Below, in pieces: positions 1 through 12,199 of a stretch of DNA of 37,500 nt (its first letter is position 1; the number at the start of each line of letters is the position of its first letter). This DNA comes from Chrysomallon squamiferum (Eukaryota; Mollusca; Gastropoda; Neomphalida; Peltospiridae): positions 177,501 to 215,000 of the forward strand of contig CM022671.1 of NCBI GenBank assembly GCA_012295275.1, read 5' to 3'. The notes under the pieces were generated by a model. The model searched no databases. It was not told the origin of the DNA and was given only the letters and a program-made list of their open reading frames with translations. The position numbers and the translations under genes are program-made.

Positions 1-1018
1 TTTGCTGCATATATATTCTAAATGTATGTGCGTGATTATCAAACTCAGGAAAGGTTCGTTTAGTATGAACGAGCACATTTGTAAAATAAAACTAAACAAG
101 AGAAAATGATACTATTGTCCCGAAGATCAGCCATTCGTTAAGAAGCAGCACAAAGGCTAGCTGTGCGGGTTTTGTTTGTTATTTTATGCATTTTCCACGC
201 TATGTTTTGACTATTTCTAAAAAAGCTTACGTCACTACGTATCAAGCCATTTATTTTTATGATTATTATTTTTTATTTCGAAAAGACTGAACAAACGAAC
301 AGCTGGATGTAACGCATGTCTGAACAGAAGCATGTGTGCGTGCGTGCGTTTTGCATGTCACAGCGTCTGCGATGTGTTTATCTATCGTTGTTGCGTGCGC
401 GAGAGATGACGTTAATCTCTCAATAATTCGTTTTGTTCCTCCGTGTATTCACTTGTTGATAGTGCATAATACAAGAACGTTTTGGATGCTTTGGTATTAC
501 AGACTTTTTCTGTTTCTTTGACCTCGTTTCTTTTTCTTCTTCTTCAAATTATTACTGCTGCTGTTGTTATTGTTAATATTATCGTTACTGTTACTGTTGT
601 TATTAACTGACGATGACAGTAGCAGTAGTAGAATGACTAGTTGTAGTAGCCGTTGTTGTTGTTGTTGTTGTTAATGTTAGTAGATAGAACTGTGATAACG
701 TGTCAACGCACCGGCCCCCTGTGATGTTTAACTTGTAGATTTCCAGATTCAATGGATGAGAAAAGTTAATCGAAAATCACCAGATGTGTTTTTCATTGAT
801 CTCCACATGTAACGAGTCACCGCTGACAAGGTGCGGCTTTAACATGGCTACTGACTCGTAGACTTTCAAAACAAATGTTTTGTGAGCACATTTCTGTTCA
901 ATTATAACACACTTGTATTCGTACAAAGTAGTCTTATCAAAATTATGAAACTGATAATTCTGAAAGTCAAACTCGTTTTACAATATATATATTAAACTCA
1001 TTTGTTCATTTATCAGAT

Positions 1019-1028
1019 GTCACGTGAC
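1019..1028. promoter_or_regulatory. Palindromic E-box GTCACGTGAC
   Basis: A perfect 10-bp palindrome matching the extended CACGTG E-box bound by bHLH-zip factors (USF, MITF/TFE, Max families). An NRF1-like string (TGCATGCGCG) lies about 45 bp downstream at 1073-1082. Binding is not shown; only the motif is seen. Confidence 0.3.
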
Positions 1029-1647
1029 ATAAATGTCCCGAATTGTTCAGTGCCAGTTGCCGATCCAAACTGTGCATGCGCGTGATTCAGTATTTGCTAA
1101 TAATATTTGATTTACTACTTTAAGCTGAATGCTGCTAAGGGGATTGTAAACAACATACTAAAACAAAACATTTCAGTTTTTTGTTGCTTTGAATGTATTG
1201 GAAGCAAACATTCATATTACTATTAAGACAAGAAATAAAATCTTTGAACATGCTTTATCCATATATGAAATTCAAATGAACGTACATTGTAGATCATAAT
1301 TACATTTTCTATGTTTGTAGTATTATTGTTACCTGTACGTGTAGTAATGTCCTTATTGTTGTATCAATGCTGATACTTTTTCTTAAACTATAACTAAATA
1401 ATAAACAAACTAAGTAAACCAATATAAAATAAAATAAACTAAAATAGTTAAAAGATAACAAGACTAAACTAAGATTAAATAAAATAAAACAAGATAAACT
1501 AAAACAAAACAAAATAAACAAGCTAGATAAGCAAATAAGTACAAAAATTAATATTTGTTCAGATGTCACTAAAGGACACAGGCTGATCTGTACAATAAGA
1601 TAACCATATGTTACCTTGTTTCTGAAAATCGTCCATTTTCTAACATA

Positions 1648-1656
1648 TCACGTGAC
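1648..1656. promoter_or_regulatory. E-box TCACGTGAC
   Basis: Second copy of the TCACGTGA octamer, followed by a CpG-containing stretch (ATCCGGGACG). It shares the CACGTGACAT core with the copy at 1021. About 170 bp further on, at 1823, is a strong donor-like AAGGTAAGT. Confidence 0.28.
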
Positions 1657-1995
1657 ATCCGGGACGTTCGTTTAGACAAAGAAGATACAAAAAACAAATA
1701 CAAAAAAATAAAAAATTAATTAAGTGCAATAGCTTTCAGAAATTTCTTACTTTTATCTTCTTTTTCTTCAAAAAGAAAACTATTGTTGGTTAATAAATGA
1801 GAGAGATTGCCATTCAACAATTAAGGTAAGTACATCACAAAGCTGAATACATGTTTGTCCTTACTCTGCAAATCAATTAACAATGGATGTGGGTTTCTTA
1901 TGGAAAGTATTCACGTACGCATGTGCAAGTGCGTGTGTCTGTGTGTAAATGAGTTCAAGTGTGGATGTATGTAGATATGTATATATGTATATGTA

Positions 1996-1998
<3 letters not shown>

Positions 1999-2042
<44 letters not shown>
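1999..2042. repeat. (TG)n microsatellite
   Basis: About 22 uninterrupted TG dinucleotides, preceded by TATATGTATATG-type sequence. Open frames crossing it on the minus strand are only THTHTH translation and are not genes. Confidence 0.95.
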
Positions 2043-2048
<6 letters not shown>

Positions 2049-2194
2049 CTGTGACAAGCAAATTGGAAAAATAATATCGGCAATTTCATACTTGTGAAAA
2101 ACGTACAAATGACATTTTATAATACAAATAATATGTACCTTCTCGAGAAAACACATACAAATGCATACACGCAAGGTGTTTGTATGTGTGTATA

Positions 2195-2198
<4 letters not shown>

Positions 2199-2249
<51 letters not shown>

Positions 2250-2276
2250 ATTATTATTATTATTATTATTATTATT
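2199..2276. repeat. (GA)n then (TTA)n compound microsatellite
   Basis: About 24 GA dinucleotides run directly into about nine TTA triplets. Frames reading RERERE or SLSLSL here are repeat artefacts. Confidence 0.95.
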
Positions 2277-2583
2277 TTTATTATGATTATTTTTATTACC
2301 ATAATAAATACAAACGTTAACATTGTCTGATTTTGTTCTTAATACTACATTTTTTTTAGCAAGAACAACCACTGTTACTCTTCTGCTTCAGCTACTACTA
2401 CTACCACTACTGCTATTATTATTCTTAAATACTGTCATATATTCACTAATTGACATATACACACACAATCAAATTAACGCACTGGCTACGATAATATTTC
2501 ATTTATTACTACTTGACAAAACAAGAATCTAAGTTGTGCCGTCGATACCACTGTAAGTCTCTGAAAAAGAGATATTTGTTATA

Positions 2584-2720
2584 TGCGCATTTCCTGTACC
2601 TATCACGTGATATGACGTGGTACATTTACATTCTAACGTAAAGGTTCAAAACGACGAATCAGAAACGAGTGGCTTGATCTTCGGTTCTGGATTCAGCACT
2701 TTGCTTTCTAGACAGGTACG
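2584..2720 (+). promoter_or_regulatory. Possible promoter and non-coding first exon
   Basis: The stretch starts with an NRF1-like ATGCGCAT string and a third TCACGTGA octamer (2603-2610). Roughly 100 bp of CpG-containing, non-repetitive sequence follows and ends at a consensus donor, CAGGTACGT (exon side ending 2715). This would suit an untranslated first exon of the downstream gene. There is no transcript evidence, and other donors in the region compete (1826, 5671, 6210). Confidence 0.15.
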
Positions 2721-2914
2721 TAATACAACCACACATACAATCACCAACTTGCTTAATTGGTTTACTATTAGGTTATATCATAGGTACTCATTCGCTAGAA
2801 GAAAAAGAAAATTCTCCGAAATAAATAGATATAAGCGTATCTCTATGTTCGTTTTATGAATATTGTTATTTCTTAAAACACATGTAACAAGAGAAAAAGT
2901 GATAAGACAACAAT

Positions 2915-3095
2915 ACCACTACTACTAGCACTACTACTATTGCTACTTCTACTATCATTGCTACACCTGTTCATTTTACTATTACTACTACTACTGATAC
3001 TGTTGTTATTACTATTGCAACTACTTCTAATACTAGTAATAACGATAATAAAAATAAATAAATAAGTAATAAATAAATAAATAAATAAAAAGTGA
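2915..3095. repeat. Degenerate ACT/ATT and AAAT low-complexity tract
   Basis: Imperfect ACT/ATT triplets run to about 3030, then AAAT-type tetranucleotides (AATAAATAAATAAATA) to about 3090. Nothing coding is visible. Confidence 0.7.
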
Positions 3096-3124
3096 TTCTT
3101 TGCATGTCCAGTAGGACTAATACA

Positions 3125-3128
<4 letters not shown>

Positions 3129-3176
<48 letters not shown>
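3129..3176. repeat. (CT)n microsatellite
   Basis: About 24 uninterrupted CT dinucleotides followed by GTCTGTCTATC-type tetranucleotides. It has opposite purine/pyrimidine polarity to the (AG)n tract 290 bp downstream. Confidence 0.95.
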
Positions 3177-3180
<4 letters not shown>

Positions 3181-3456
3181 GTCTATCCATTCATCTATCT
3201 ATTTCGCTGAAGGAATGTTTCTGTTAATTTATTTCAGTTGTTTCTAGACGAAACAGCTGTTACCTGTAATTAATCACGACTGGAAACAGAACATATGATA
3301 TCGTAACATGTGTCATTTTTAATTATTTGAGGTGGCAATGTATTTTGATATACTAACAAACAGAAAGACAGAAAAGAATTCGTGAACGTTATTTTATACA
3401 GTTTTTACATTGCTATTCTTACAGTTCTTTGAATTAGAAGCTAGCGTCTGATACAG

Positions 3457-3562
<106 letters not shown>

Positions 3563-3900
3563 CAGCCGTTGTGGTCAGCTGTTATTAATTTTTTGTTAAA
3601 TTTAAAATACACTTTTATATGCTTCTTTCCATGGAGAGAAGAGAACACAACTGTGTATCTGATACTAGTTCAGAAGACTTTAGCTAGAATGGGAAATTGC
3701 TCCCAGGCCCTGTTATGCCACTGAACTGAAAGATGAAAAAGAAATGAAGTTTATAAAGGATAACAAAACATAAAGCGGAGGAGATTTATCTAAGTTTAGT
3801 CTTTGAGTAGGTTTTAGAATCTAGCACTGAAAGTAAAGTTTACTTCAATCGCTTGGTATCTATGTGCCTCATTACAGAGGTCTAAAAAGTTCTTCTTTGT

Positions 3901-3901
3901 C

Positions 3902-3944
<43 letters not shown>

Positions 3945-3949
3945 CGTTA

Positions 3950-3987
<38 letters not shown>
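3901..3987. repeat. (ATT)n then (CA)n compound microsatellite
   Basis: About 14 ATT triplets, a short ATCGTTAT spacer, then about 18 CA dinucleotides. Confidence 0.95.
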
Positions 3988-3991
<4 letters not shown>

Positions 3992-4187
3992 ACGTCTAAT
4001 GTTAAACTCAAAACGTATTTTGGAGAAAGAACAAAAAAAAAATCAGCAGAAAATTAGAATTCTAAATGTTAACTGCATCAGGATTTAGCTTAATGACTAA
4101 AACATTACTTTCCTGTAATATCTATTAATATGTCTTATAACATATTTATGTATTTTTCATTGCTGCTGTTTCGTCAAGTCACATTCT

Positions 4188-4262
4188 GAATTATCAATAA
4201 CTTGATGACATTTAGAGTTATCAATAACTTGATAATATTTAGAGTTATCAGATGTTTAATAA
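4188..4262. repeat. Short tandem repeat, about 30-bp unit
   Basis: Three diverging copies of a unit containing GTTATCAATAACTTGAT and ACATTTAGA or ATATTTAGA. ATTATCAATAACTTGATGAC is followed by AGTTATCAATAACTTGATAA and then a partial third copy. Confidence 0.75.
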
Positions 4263-4481
4263 TATTTGGTGTATCACTAGAAGTCTTTATCATAATATCT
4301 AAGAGGAAACTGATATTTTAGATAGATATTGTGCGCACAATTAATCGCAAAACATACTTTGGTAATGCAGCTGATAATCATATTGCATAAAATGGAATAT
4401 GGTGAGTCACATTATTTTTTTCACATTATATTTTCACTTGTTTTCAGTTGTTTTCAGTTGTTAAACTAATCATAATGATAG

Positions 4482-4528
4482 CAGTAACAACAACAATAAC
4501 AACAATAACAACAACAACAATAATAATT
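4482..4528. repeat. (ACA/ATA)n trinucleotide-like tract
   Basis: Interrupted ACA/ATA triplets. No coding evidence around it. Confidence 0.8.
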
Positions 4529-4847
4529 GTGTTTTGTTACTATAGTTTGTTCCCGTTTCGTTTCTGTTTAAATTCACAGAAATGAAACCAGTTATCCAAA
4601 AGTTAATAATGGGTTTTGTAGATATTTACGATGAAAGAGAGTCAAATTTTCAAACTGCATAAGTCACAAGACGATTCACGAGCGGATGAAAACAGTAAAA
4701 ACAGTTAAAAATGATAATCATTATGGCCCGACCCGTCAAAAACAAACGGCCCCGCACCTTATTTTATCAAATTCAACCTCTGCCATTATATCTTGAAATG
4801 TGCACTCACCAACAAAATATTTTCTCCAAAGGGTACAGTAAGAAAAA

Positions 4848-4935
4848 CATTTATTATTATTATTATTAGTAGTAGTAGTAGTATTATCATCATCATTATC
4901 ATTTATTTTTATTAGTATTATTATTATTATCATTA
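4848..4935. repeat. (ATT)n(AGT)n(ATC)n compound tract
   Basis: ATT triplets, then a block of AGT triplets, then ATC/ATT triplets. Frames through it read as N, T or I runs and are not genes. Confidence 0.85.
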
Positions 4936-5146
4936 CAACTCTTTTGTCATTTTTTACTGCAGAGTTAACCATTGTAATGTTTTAGATTATGCTGCGAATG
5001 ATGTCATTAAGTAACGTTTATCTGTTTTCCTCAGGTGTGCCAAAAATTTCGTGCATAAAATCAGCAAGTAAACATCAGTGACATCAGTAATCAACTGAAG
5101 CCTCGATTTCATCTTAGAAAAAGTAGAAGAAAGAATAGTAAGTAGT

Positions 5147-5150
5147 GTAA

Positions 5151-5200
<50 letters not shown>

Positions 5201-5210
5201 TAATAATAAT
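5147..5210. repeat. (AAT)n microsatellite
   Basis: About 15 AAT triplets, interrupted once by an A-rich stretch. Confidence 0.9.
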
Positions 5211-5326
5211 GATCGGAAGAAGAAGAAAAAGAAAGGAAAACGTTTACCCAAGCGAGGCGGGGAGAGAGAAAATGGCGATATACCTGACAAACTGTATTTC
5301 CTTTATTAATATTTGCACTGACATTT

Positions 5327-5470
5327 TTTCTTTCTTCTTCTTCTTCTTCTTCCTATTATTATTATTATTAGTAGTAGTAGTAGTAGTAGTAGTAATAGTA
5401 GTAGTAGTGTAAAGCGTTTCCATAAAAAAATTCGTCTTCTTCCTATTATTATTATTATTATTATTATAAA
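5327..5470. repeat. (CTT)n(ATT)n(AGT)n tract with a duplicated segment
   Basis: CTT, then ATT, then AGT triplets. After a short CpG-containing spacer (AGCGTTTCC) the string CTTCTTCCTATTATTATT recurs at about 5433, so one segment is a direct duplicate of part of the other. Open frames on both strands here are repeat translation. Confidence 0.85.
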
Positions 5471-5583
5471 GCATGGATGCAAACAAAATCTGCAAACTGA
5501 CCATTTCACAGTCTCAGTGATAATTATAGTGATATAAATGAAATTATAATTTCTTGTAATTTGTATGTTGCAAACTATTGCCT

Positions 5584-5676
5584 CACGTGCTCTGATGTGA
5601 AAATCCCATTAAATCTCATCCACAGACAATCGTATAAATTATGTCCGTTGCTTTCATTTACCTTACAGTGGTAAGT
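5584..5676 (+). promoter_or_regulatory. E-box, TATA-like box and short ATG-plus-donor block
   Basis: CACGTG at 5584-5589, TATAAA at 5633-5638, and ATG at 5641 opening ten codons that end exactly at a strong donor, GTG|GTAAGT (last exon base 5670). The phase-0 end would join the giant exon at 16625 in frame, adding MSVAFIYLTV. The TATA box is too close to the ATG for a usual 5'UTR and the peptide is hydrophobic, so this is a weak candidate first exon. Confidence 0.12.
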
Positions 5677-5872
5677 GGAACGTCTTACTTTTATGTAATC
5701 GTTCGTTTTATTCATTTTAACCTGTTTCTTCATGTAACAGGACGATACACGTTTACGTATAAACCATTTGTCTAATGTAAATTAGATGTTATTGTACAAA
5801 ACCGTTTTTTGAATATTAATGTTATGTAAAGACGATTTGAAATAAGTATTTCTTTTTTCTATCCATTTCTTT

Positions 5873-5874
<2 letters not shown>

Positions 5875-5908
<34 letters not shown>
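5875..5908. repeat. Poly-T tract
   Basis: Thirty-four consecutive T. It could be the 3' tail of a minus-strand retroposed element, but no element body or target-site duplication could be identified. Confidence 0.9.
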
Positions 5909-6744
5909 CACTTTATTAACTACTATGTCAATAAAAATGGAATTTTTCGTTTATTACAACGGAAGAAGAACAGAAAAATTAAAATTTCATCCCCCCCGCC
6001 AATTTTCTCCAATTAAGAACTGCCGAGCAGACGTCAGAGTTCAGAATTCGCGCACATTTGCGTCGTCTTCTTTCTGCAACTTTCTGCGTGAATGTTTGAG
6101 CAGTTATGTCGATTGAGTAACTGACCATGGTTAATAAAATCGTGTAATTATAATTAATTACCACGAAACAGCTTTACGTGGCTGCGTTGATGTCCATACA
6201 TGATTTCAGGTAGGTACAGCCAGGGGTGCGAGTTACTGTAGCAATCTTCGTCATTGCCTCATTCACTCTTTTTCTCATTAAGGCTAATACCCACTTTTAC
6301 ATTCAAATGTCCATGATTTTCTTTCTTTGATAGGAAATGTCTCATAGTCCTGATTTTGAGAAAATGTAAGCGATTGCCGGATAGGCTCTAAAGAAGAAAA
6401 AGACTGGATGCCATTGGAAATGTATTTGGGATATTGAAAAAAAGAAGAAAAATAATTTAATTTAGAGCAGAACTGCTTTAAGCAGATCCGTTTCTCACTT
6501 GTTTGTGAAAAACAGTATAACATTAATACACATATAAAAACATTTCCTGAAAATTAAACAGTCAATTGTTGATCAACACCCATTTCCTACTTCCTTCTTC
6601 TGACCTAGTTATGAGAGAGGCATGATGTAACATCGTCAAGTACATCGCGAATTGTTTACGTGCAGCAGTTGTGTTCAGTGAATTGAACGTGTTGAGAAAA
6701 TTAAACGTGTTCTTGAAAACCACGACTTCTCGCACGCACGGGTT

Positions 6745-6793
6745 GAATACGCTTTATGTCAGGGGGTGGGGAATACGCTTTATGTAAGGGGGG
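6745..6793. repeat. 26-bp direct tandem duplication
   Basis: GAATACGCTTTATGT followed by (C/A)AGGGG(G)TGGG-like sequence occurs twice with a 26-bp period. It sits in the last CpG-rich stretch before the CpG-depleted DNA begins. Confidence 0.7.
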
Positions 6794-9359
6794 AAACGGT
6801 TTCTGAAACAATATGTAACTTTATATTCTGACATTTGAATTTTTCACAGTTCTTCGCTTTGGTATATTTCGCCAGTGCTTGCCGCCAGATCTACTGCGTT
6901 TGAAAACCAGCTCGAACTTTATTCAGCGCATGAAGGGATATATACTTGTTGACAACAATTTTATTTATTTTTTTATTTATTTTTTATTTGTTTTAAGCGA
7001 GGGATCCGTGACCTGGGAAACACCCCATAATCCGCCCCTGTAGCGTTAGTAGCAGTTTGCCCTCCCCTAGATACGAAGGGACAATTTCTTGTTACAAAAG
7101 TTTGATTTATCAAATCTTGATTATCAAAATATCCTTATCCCCTAACTGATAATGGTATCCTTAAGAAAGAAGGAAGTAGTTTTCTTAACACTTTTATTTC
7201 ATGATAATACAAGAAAATATTTATGTTTAAACATAGCTCATGCTTTTATCTTCGGGTAAAAGGATTTTGGAATATAAAAAGACAGCTTACAATATCATCT
7301 CAGCCTAAATACAAATTGTTTTTTTATAGAGCTTGTATAATATTTTTAAACAGTTTGGTAATAAACCAAAGTCTGAGTAATATAACATTATTTCTGCTGC
7401 TCAGAAAAAGTTTCAGATACAAGATCCTCAACCTGTATTTAGTTGACCATTTGAAATGCCTAGAATTATGGTTTGTATGAATTAATACCTAGTTAGTGAT
7501 TTTCATGTTATGTGTTCTTATATATAACTTAACAATATAGATAGAAAGATATTTCATATATTTAACTGAATGTAGTCTAATATGTATAATAAATATATAT
7601 GTTCAATGCTGAACTGAATGTAATACATGTATAATTAATATTTTTAATATGGTTTCAGTCAAAAACCTGTTTCATATTTACATTTGTATACTACATTTAC
7701 TTTTCAGCCATTTTCTGTGATTCACATTTATAATCACTAGCTACAGTGATCAAATTCCAACATTGCTTGTTTTGTAAAGTTATAACACTGTTTAAACAGT
7801 ATTTATTACTACCTAACATTACAGAAAATCCTTCCTTACTACATGAACAACTTTACTGAACAGAAATTTAATGCAGTGGTTTTGTTAGGCAGAAACTACT
7901 GTCATATTGCATGCTTAAGGTAACATTAAAAAGCTGTTAATGTTTTATTGATATTTTAAACATATATTATAATATTGATTTAGATTCATACATTTGGGTC
8001 AATTGTTTAAATACAAGGATAACTTTAACATTCACTGTGGTTTAAAATAACTCAAATTCCTTAACTCAGGATAAGATATGGTAAAGAAATTAGGTGAAAT
8101 ACAGTTTTCAGTTGAGTTTACAACTGATGATATTGGTAAAGAAAATAATATATGCATCTACCAAAGAATCAGCTGACCATGGTATTTTGTAATCCTATTA
8201 AGTTAGGGATAATAAATGTTAGGAATGATAAATAACATAGACACTGACATATAAGTAAAATACTGTTTATATTTTGAATGTAATACAATGATCTCTTAAG
8301 AAAGAAAATTCATTTGTACTAGATTATCAAGTTGTATTGGTAATTTTACTTTGTTTGAGTAAACTAGACATTTTGTGAATTATACACATTCACCCTTTTA
8401 TAAAATAATGACTTTTAAAAAAAAAATGTTAATGTTTCTTTTCATAAGAACCAGTAAGTCTCATGCACTTTAGTAATTTCTGAAGATAAGCTTTCTGGTT
8501 CTCATAATGGCTCCAGTAAACATAAAACATATTATATATATCTACTCGTTTTATTATATACCACTCCCTTCACATAACTAAAATGTTTTACCTGCAGTTA
8601 CGTGTTTAAATTAGGACATATTGAAATCTGTTACAGTAATTCGTTCTGTTGAGTTTGTGGTCAGTGAAGCTCTGTGGTATGAAGTATGACAGATTGTAGG
8701 ATCAGCTCTCTTCAGATAAATAATTTAAATATTTGCTTCAGTTTTCTTTCTCTTTGTGACTATGTTTTGTTTTTTAATAAGAGAATTGAGAACTGTTTGA
8801 TGCTAAAACATTATAGTGCATACATATAGACACATACTAACAAAGAAAATAAGAAAATTAGCAATATATGTAATATTATATGTTCAGAAATACTCATGAA
8901 CAGAAACACATATGCAGATAAGTAAAATATATTTTCTTGTTACAAGAGTAAATATTATGACACTCACCTGCACATAAATTTAAACAGCTAATCTACAAGT
9001 ATAATATCACTTTTCATTTACCTTGACATATTATCCTTGCTGGGAAATAGAATGTGCATAATGTTTCACATGAATATTTAAATGCTGAACAAAACATACT
9101 GAATTAATAATTTTCTGAATTATCAAATAACATTGATGAGTTTGTTTATTTTTATTTTTCTATTTTTTGTGTTTTCTTTTTTCTTTGTTGGAAATGAATA
9201 ATAATAATAATAATTTACCTTCTGTGTTGCCAGAGGTTTCACTACATTTTGTTAAACAGTGTAACAACTTAGCAGTATTGAAAATAATAACTTGCTTGCT
9301 CAAGCCTGCTAAGATATATATTTACTAATGAAGCACACATATCAATTATTAAAGCATGC

Positions 9360-9660
9360 CTATGATGGGCACACTTTGTGACAATGCTGTCTGTATATCA
9401 GTATGAAGCATTTTCAAAAATCAGCTGCTTTATATAGGAGACCTACCTGAGTATGTGTTGTTCCTATTGGTCAGTGAGGAAAAAGCAATTTGTACATACA
9501 TCAATAACCTTTTGTATAAAATACAGATAACAGTCTGCCAGTCACACATGCTAATAACAGCACTGTCCAATCAGGAAAGCTAACGTGTCTGTTACTGTAG
9601 TATATAAAGAGACAGTTCGTGTTTGTCAGTCTTATCTTGTGCATACAAAGTTTATCTGTA
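9360..9660 (+). promoter_or_regulatory. Promoter-like patch with CCAAT and TATA motifs
   Basis: CCAATCAG at 9567 lies 33 bp before TATATAAAG (9600-9608), and an initiator-like TCAGTCTTA is about 27 bp downstream. A further TTTATATAGG (9430) and an inverted CCAAT (CCTATTGGTCAG, 9463) precede them. Together they resemble a TATA-type core promoter, possibly an alternative promoter or a transposon-derived one. In DNA this AT-rich, TATA strings occur often by chance. Confidence 0.18.
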
Positions 9661-9779
9661 TTGAATACACCAAATCATTGACTACATTCAATAATGTGTC
9701 CTGTCTTCTCTGTGTTTTACGGTTGGTGAAGGCTTTTTATTCTTTCTTTCTTTTCTTTTTTTTATCTTAAATTAATTTA

Positions 9780-9815
9780 TATTTTATTATCATTATTATT
9801 ATTGTTGTTATTTTC

Positions 9816-9847
<32 letters not shown>
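9780..9847. repeat. ATT-rich tract ending in a 29-nt poly-A
   Basis: ATT/GTT triplets lead into 29 consecutive A (9819-9847). A retroposon tail is possible, but no body, internal promoter boxes or flanking duplications could be seen. Confidence 0.85.
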
Positions 9848-11798
9848 CACAACAACCAGAACAACCTGGAAATATATCAAGTGTAAGAAATATTTGCAGG
9901 CTGGTACAAAGATAAACAGTGTGAAAATGATACTTGTGTGTGGGTAAAGGTGACTCAGAAACTGCTGTGTGTTGTTTGCATACAGAATAATAAAAATAAG
10001 TCAGAATGTGAACCAAATCAGTGACAGGATATACTGGATACTGCTTGACAATGAGGCATTCGGTTTCAGTGATATCAGTGTTCAGCTAATGGTGTCCAGC
10101 TGGGTGTGAGTGTAGATATACTGCAGCTAGACTGATACATTCTCTTAGATACCTCATTACATAAATAATATTACAGAGATAAATAAACTAGTTTTTTCTG
10201 TGGACATTTATGTAAAGTTTTACAAATGAATTTATTAAATTCAGTTCAGTTTTCAGAGATGTATTTTAAGCAGATAAATATACACTGAGTTTTCATGTAT
10301 GTATGTATGTATTCATTAAGTAATATAGATAAATGTAATACATTCAGTTCAGTTTTTGGACAAAACACTTTTACCTGAGACAAACAAATTAATATACTGA
10401 ATATATATATGTATACACTAAATTATACAGATTAATATATTACTGTTTGATATGTAGACACCAAGTTATATAGATAAATACAATACATTCTATTTGGCTT
10501 TTTTTACATAAGCTGTGCAGATAGATATGCTTAGCTGAGTTTTCTTATGCATATATGCATTACATTATAAAGTTGATCCTATTACTTTCAGTTTCCTGTT
10601 TAGTCGTGTATACTGACATACACAGAGATTTTGTGTCTCTACATACCCTTACTTACAAAGATAAATGTAAGATTTCTACAGATACATGTATAGCCACTTC
10701 AGTATATATATATATATGTATGTACCTCAAAGTATGTGAATAAATGCATTTGAGCTATACATATAAATATGTATATGAGATCAGAGTATGGATATAGCAA
10801 CACAGGTGAATGAATATATTACTGTCACTGTGGCATATGCATTAAGTAATACAAATGAACATACCTTCTGTTTGGGTATTGAGTCATACATAATTTACAG
10901 TGTTCAATGAGAAACCAGTTCAAAGTGAATAACATTCAGCAGTGTGTGGCTGTTTTTCCTCGTATGAAGAAATAATTGATAAAACACCTACTTTCTCAAC
11001 CCACTTTATTGATTTTGTGCTTCAGGTAAATATGTTAACTGGAGTGTTACAAGGACATATCTGACTGTGGCTTTGTTTATAATTTTAACACAAATGCTAG
11101 ATGCACTAAAAAATTGTGATCAACACAAACTAAATTTCATCTGCACAGCCGGTACTCAATTTGTTTCTTTTTTTTTTCCATATAAAATGGCTGACTGTTT
11201 GTTTCCATAGAGACAATTGTGATTTGCTTATCGTTTCAGATACATTATCTTCGGCTTGAATGACTGAAGTTTATTTCTGGACTCAGTGACTGGAACATAA
11301 TTCATGTAAGCAGAATGAATTTTTATCTTCAGTTGTTTGTTCTTTTCTGTATGTATTAGATTAGTCAGGTTGTGTAATACAGTAATTGTGTAATAAATAT
11401 ATATTTGATAGTAACTAATTAAAAAAAAAAAATACATACCTTAGTTTGTATGAGGTTTCTGACCTGTGTATGAAAGGAATTAATTATTTCTACTCCACTA
11501 CAAATTTATTGATTAGCATGCATGAATTGTGCATGTACAAGTAATTCTCTACCAGGGTCTGTGAAGAAAATTAATCAATATAATTATAATTTGCCTGGTG
11601 AGTCATCAACATTTCAGTGTTGATTTTTAATTTGCATTTTTGTTTTCTTTGTAAGGCCTTGCTTTTTAAAATTAACTACTGTTTATTTTATTTTTTATTT
11701 ATATAACTTAATACTCATAATTTATTTAATAGTAATTATTCTTTGTTTAGCCGTCATTTGACAAGGAGTTAAAAATTAGTTTTTATTACTGAATATGT

Positions 11799-11822
11799 TT
11801 ATTTATTTATTTATTTATTCAG
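11799..11822. repeat. (TTTA)n short tract
   Basis: About five to six TTTA tetranucleotides within generally T-rich sequence. Low-complexity T runs continue to about 12000. Confidence 0.75.
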
Positions 11823-12199
11823 TCAAATCTATTGTTTATTTTCTTTCAATTAAAAAAGAAAATTGAGCTTGTAATAGTAAACCAGATAGTATAAAAATAG
11901 TTAATGATTAATCAAAAACAAACAATAAATTACTATTTAACTTTTTTTTTTTTTTCACGTTATTTTATTTTATTTATTAATTTTTTTTATTTTTTTTTCA
12001 AAAGATCTTTTTACTTTTAAACAATTTAAATAGAAACCTTACAGGTCAATTTAAACAAACAAAAAAAAACACTACTGAATTGAAAGCTAGCACTTTCATA
12101 AATGAATTTATACATATTATTTTTAGAAATAAAATGATGAATGCGTCAATCTTTTTTAACAAGTGTGATACAAACATCTGTTACCCTCTGACAGCTTAA

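Noticed and set aside
1873-2372. Open frames over TG, GA and TTA tracts, up to 153 codons
   Set aside because: Low-complexity microsatellite translation on both strands (HTHT, SLSL, N runs).
5925-6164. 63-codon plus-strand frame starting at ATG 5925 and an overlapping minus-strand frame
   Set aside because: Unrecognised, short, preceded by poly-T and without conserved features or splice context; CpG richness fits an upstream regulatory region just as well.
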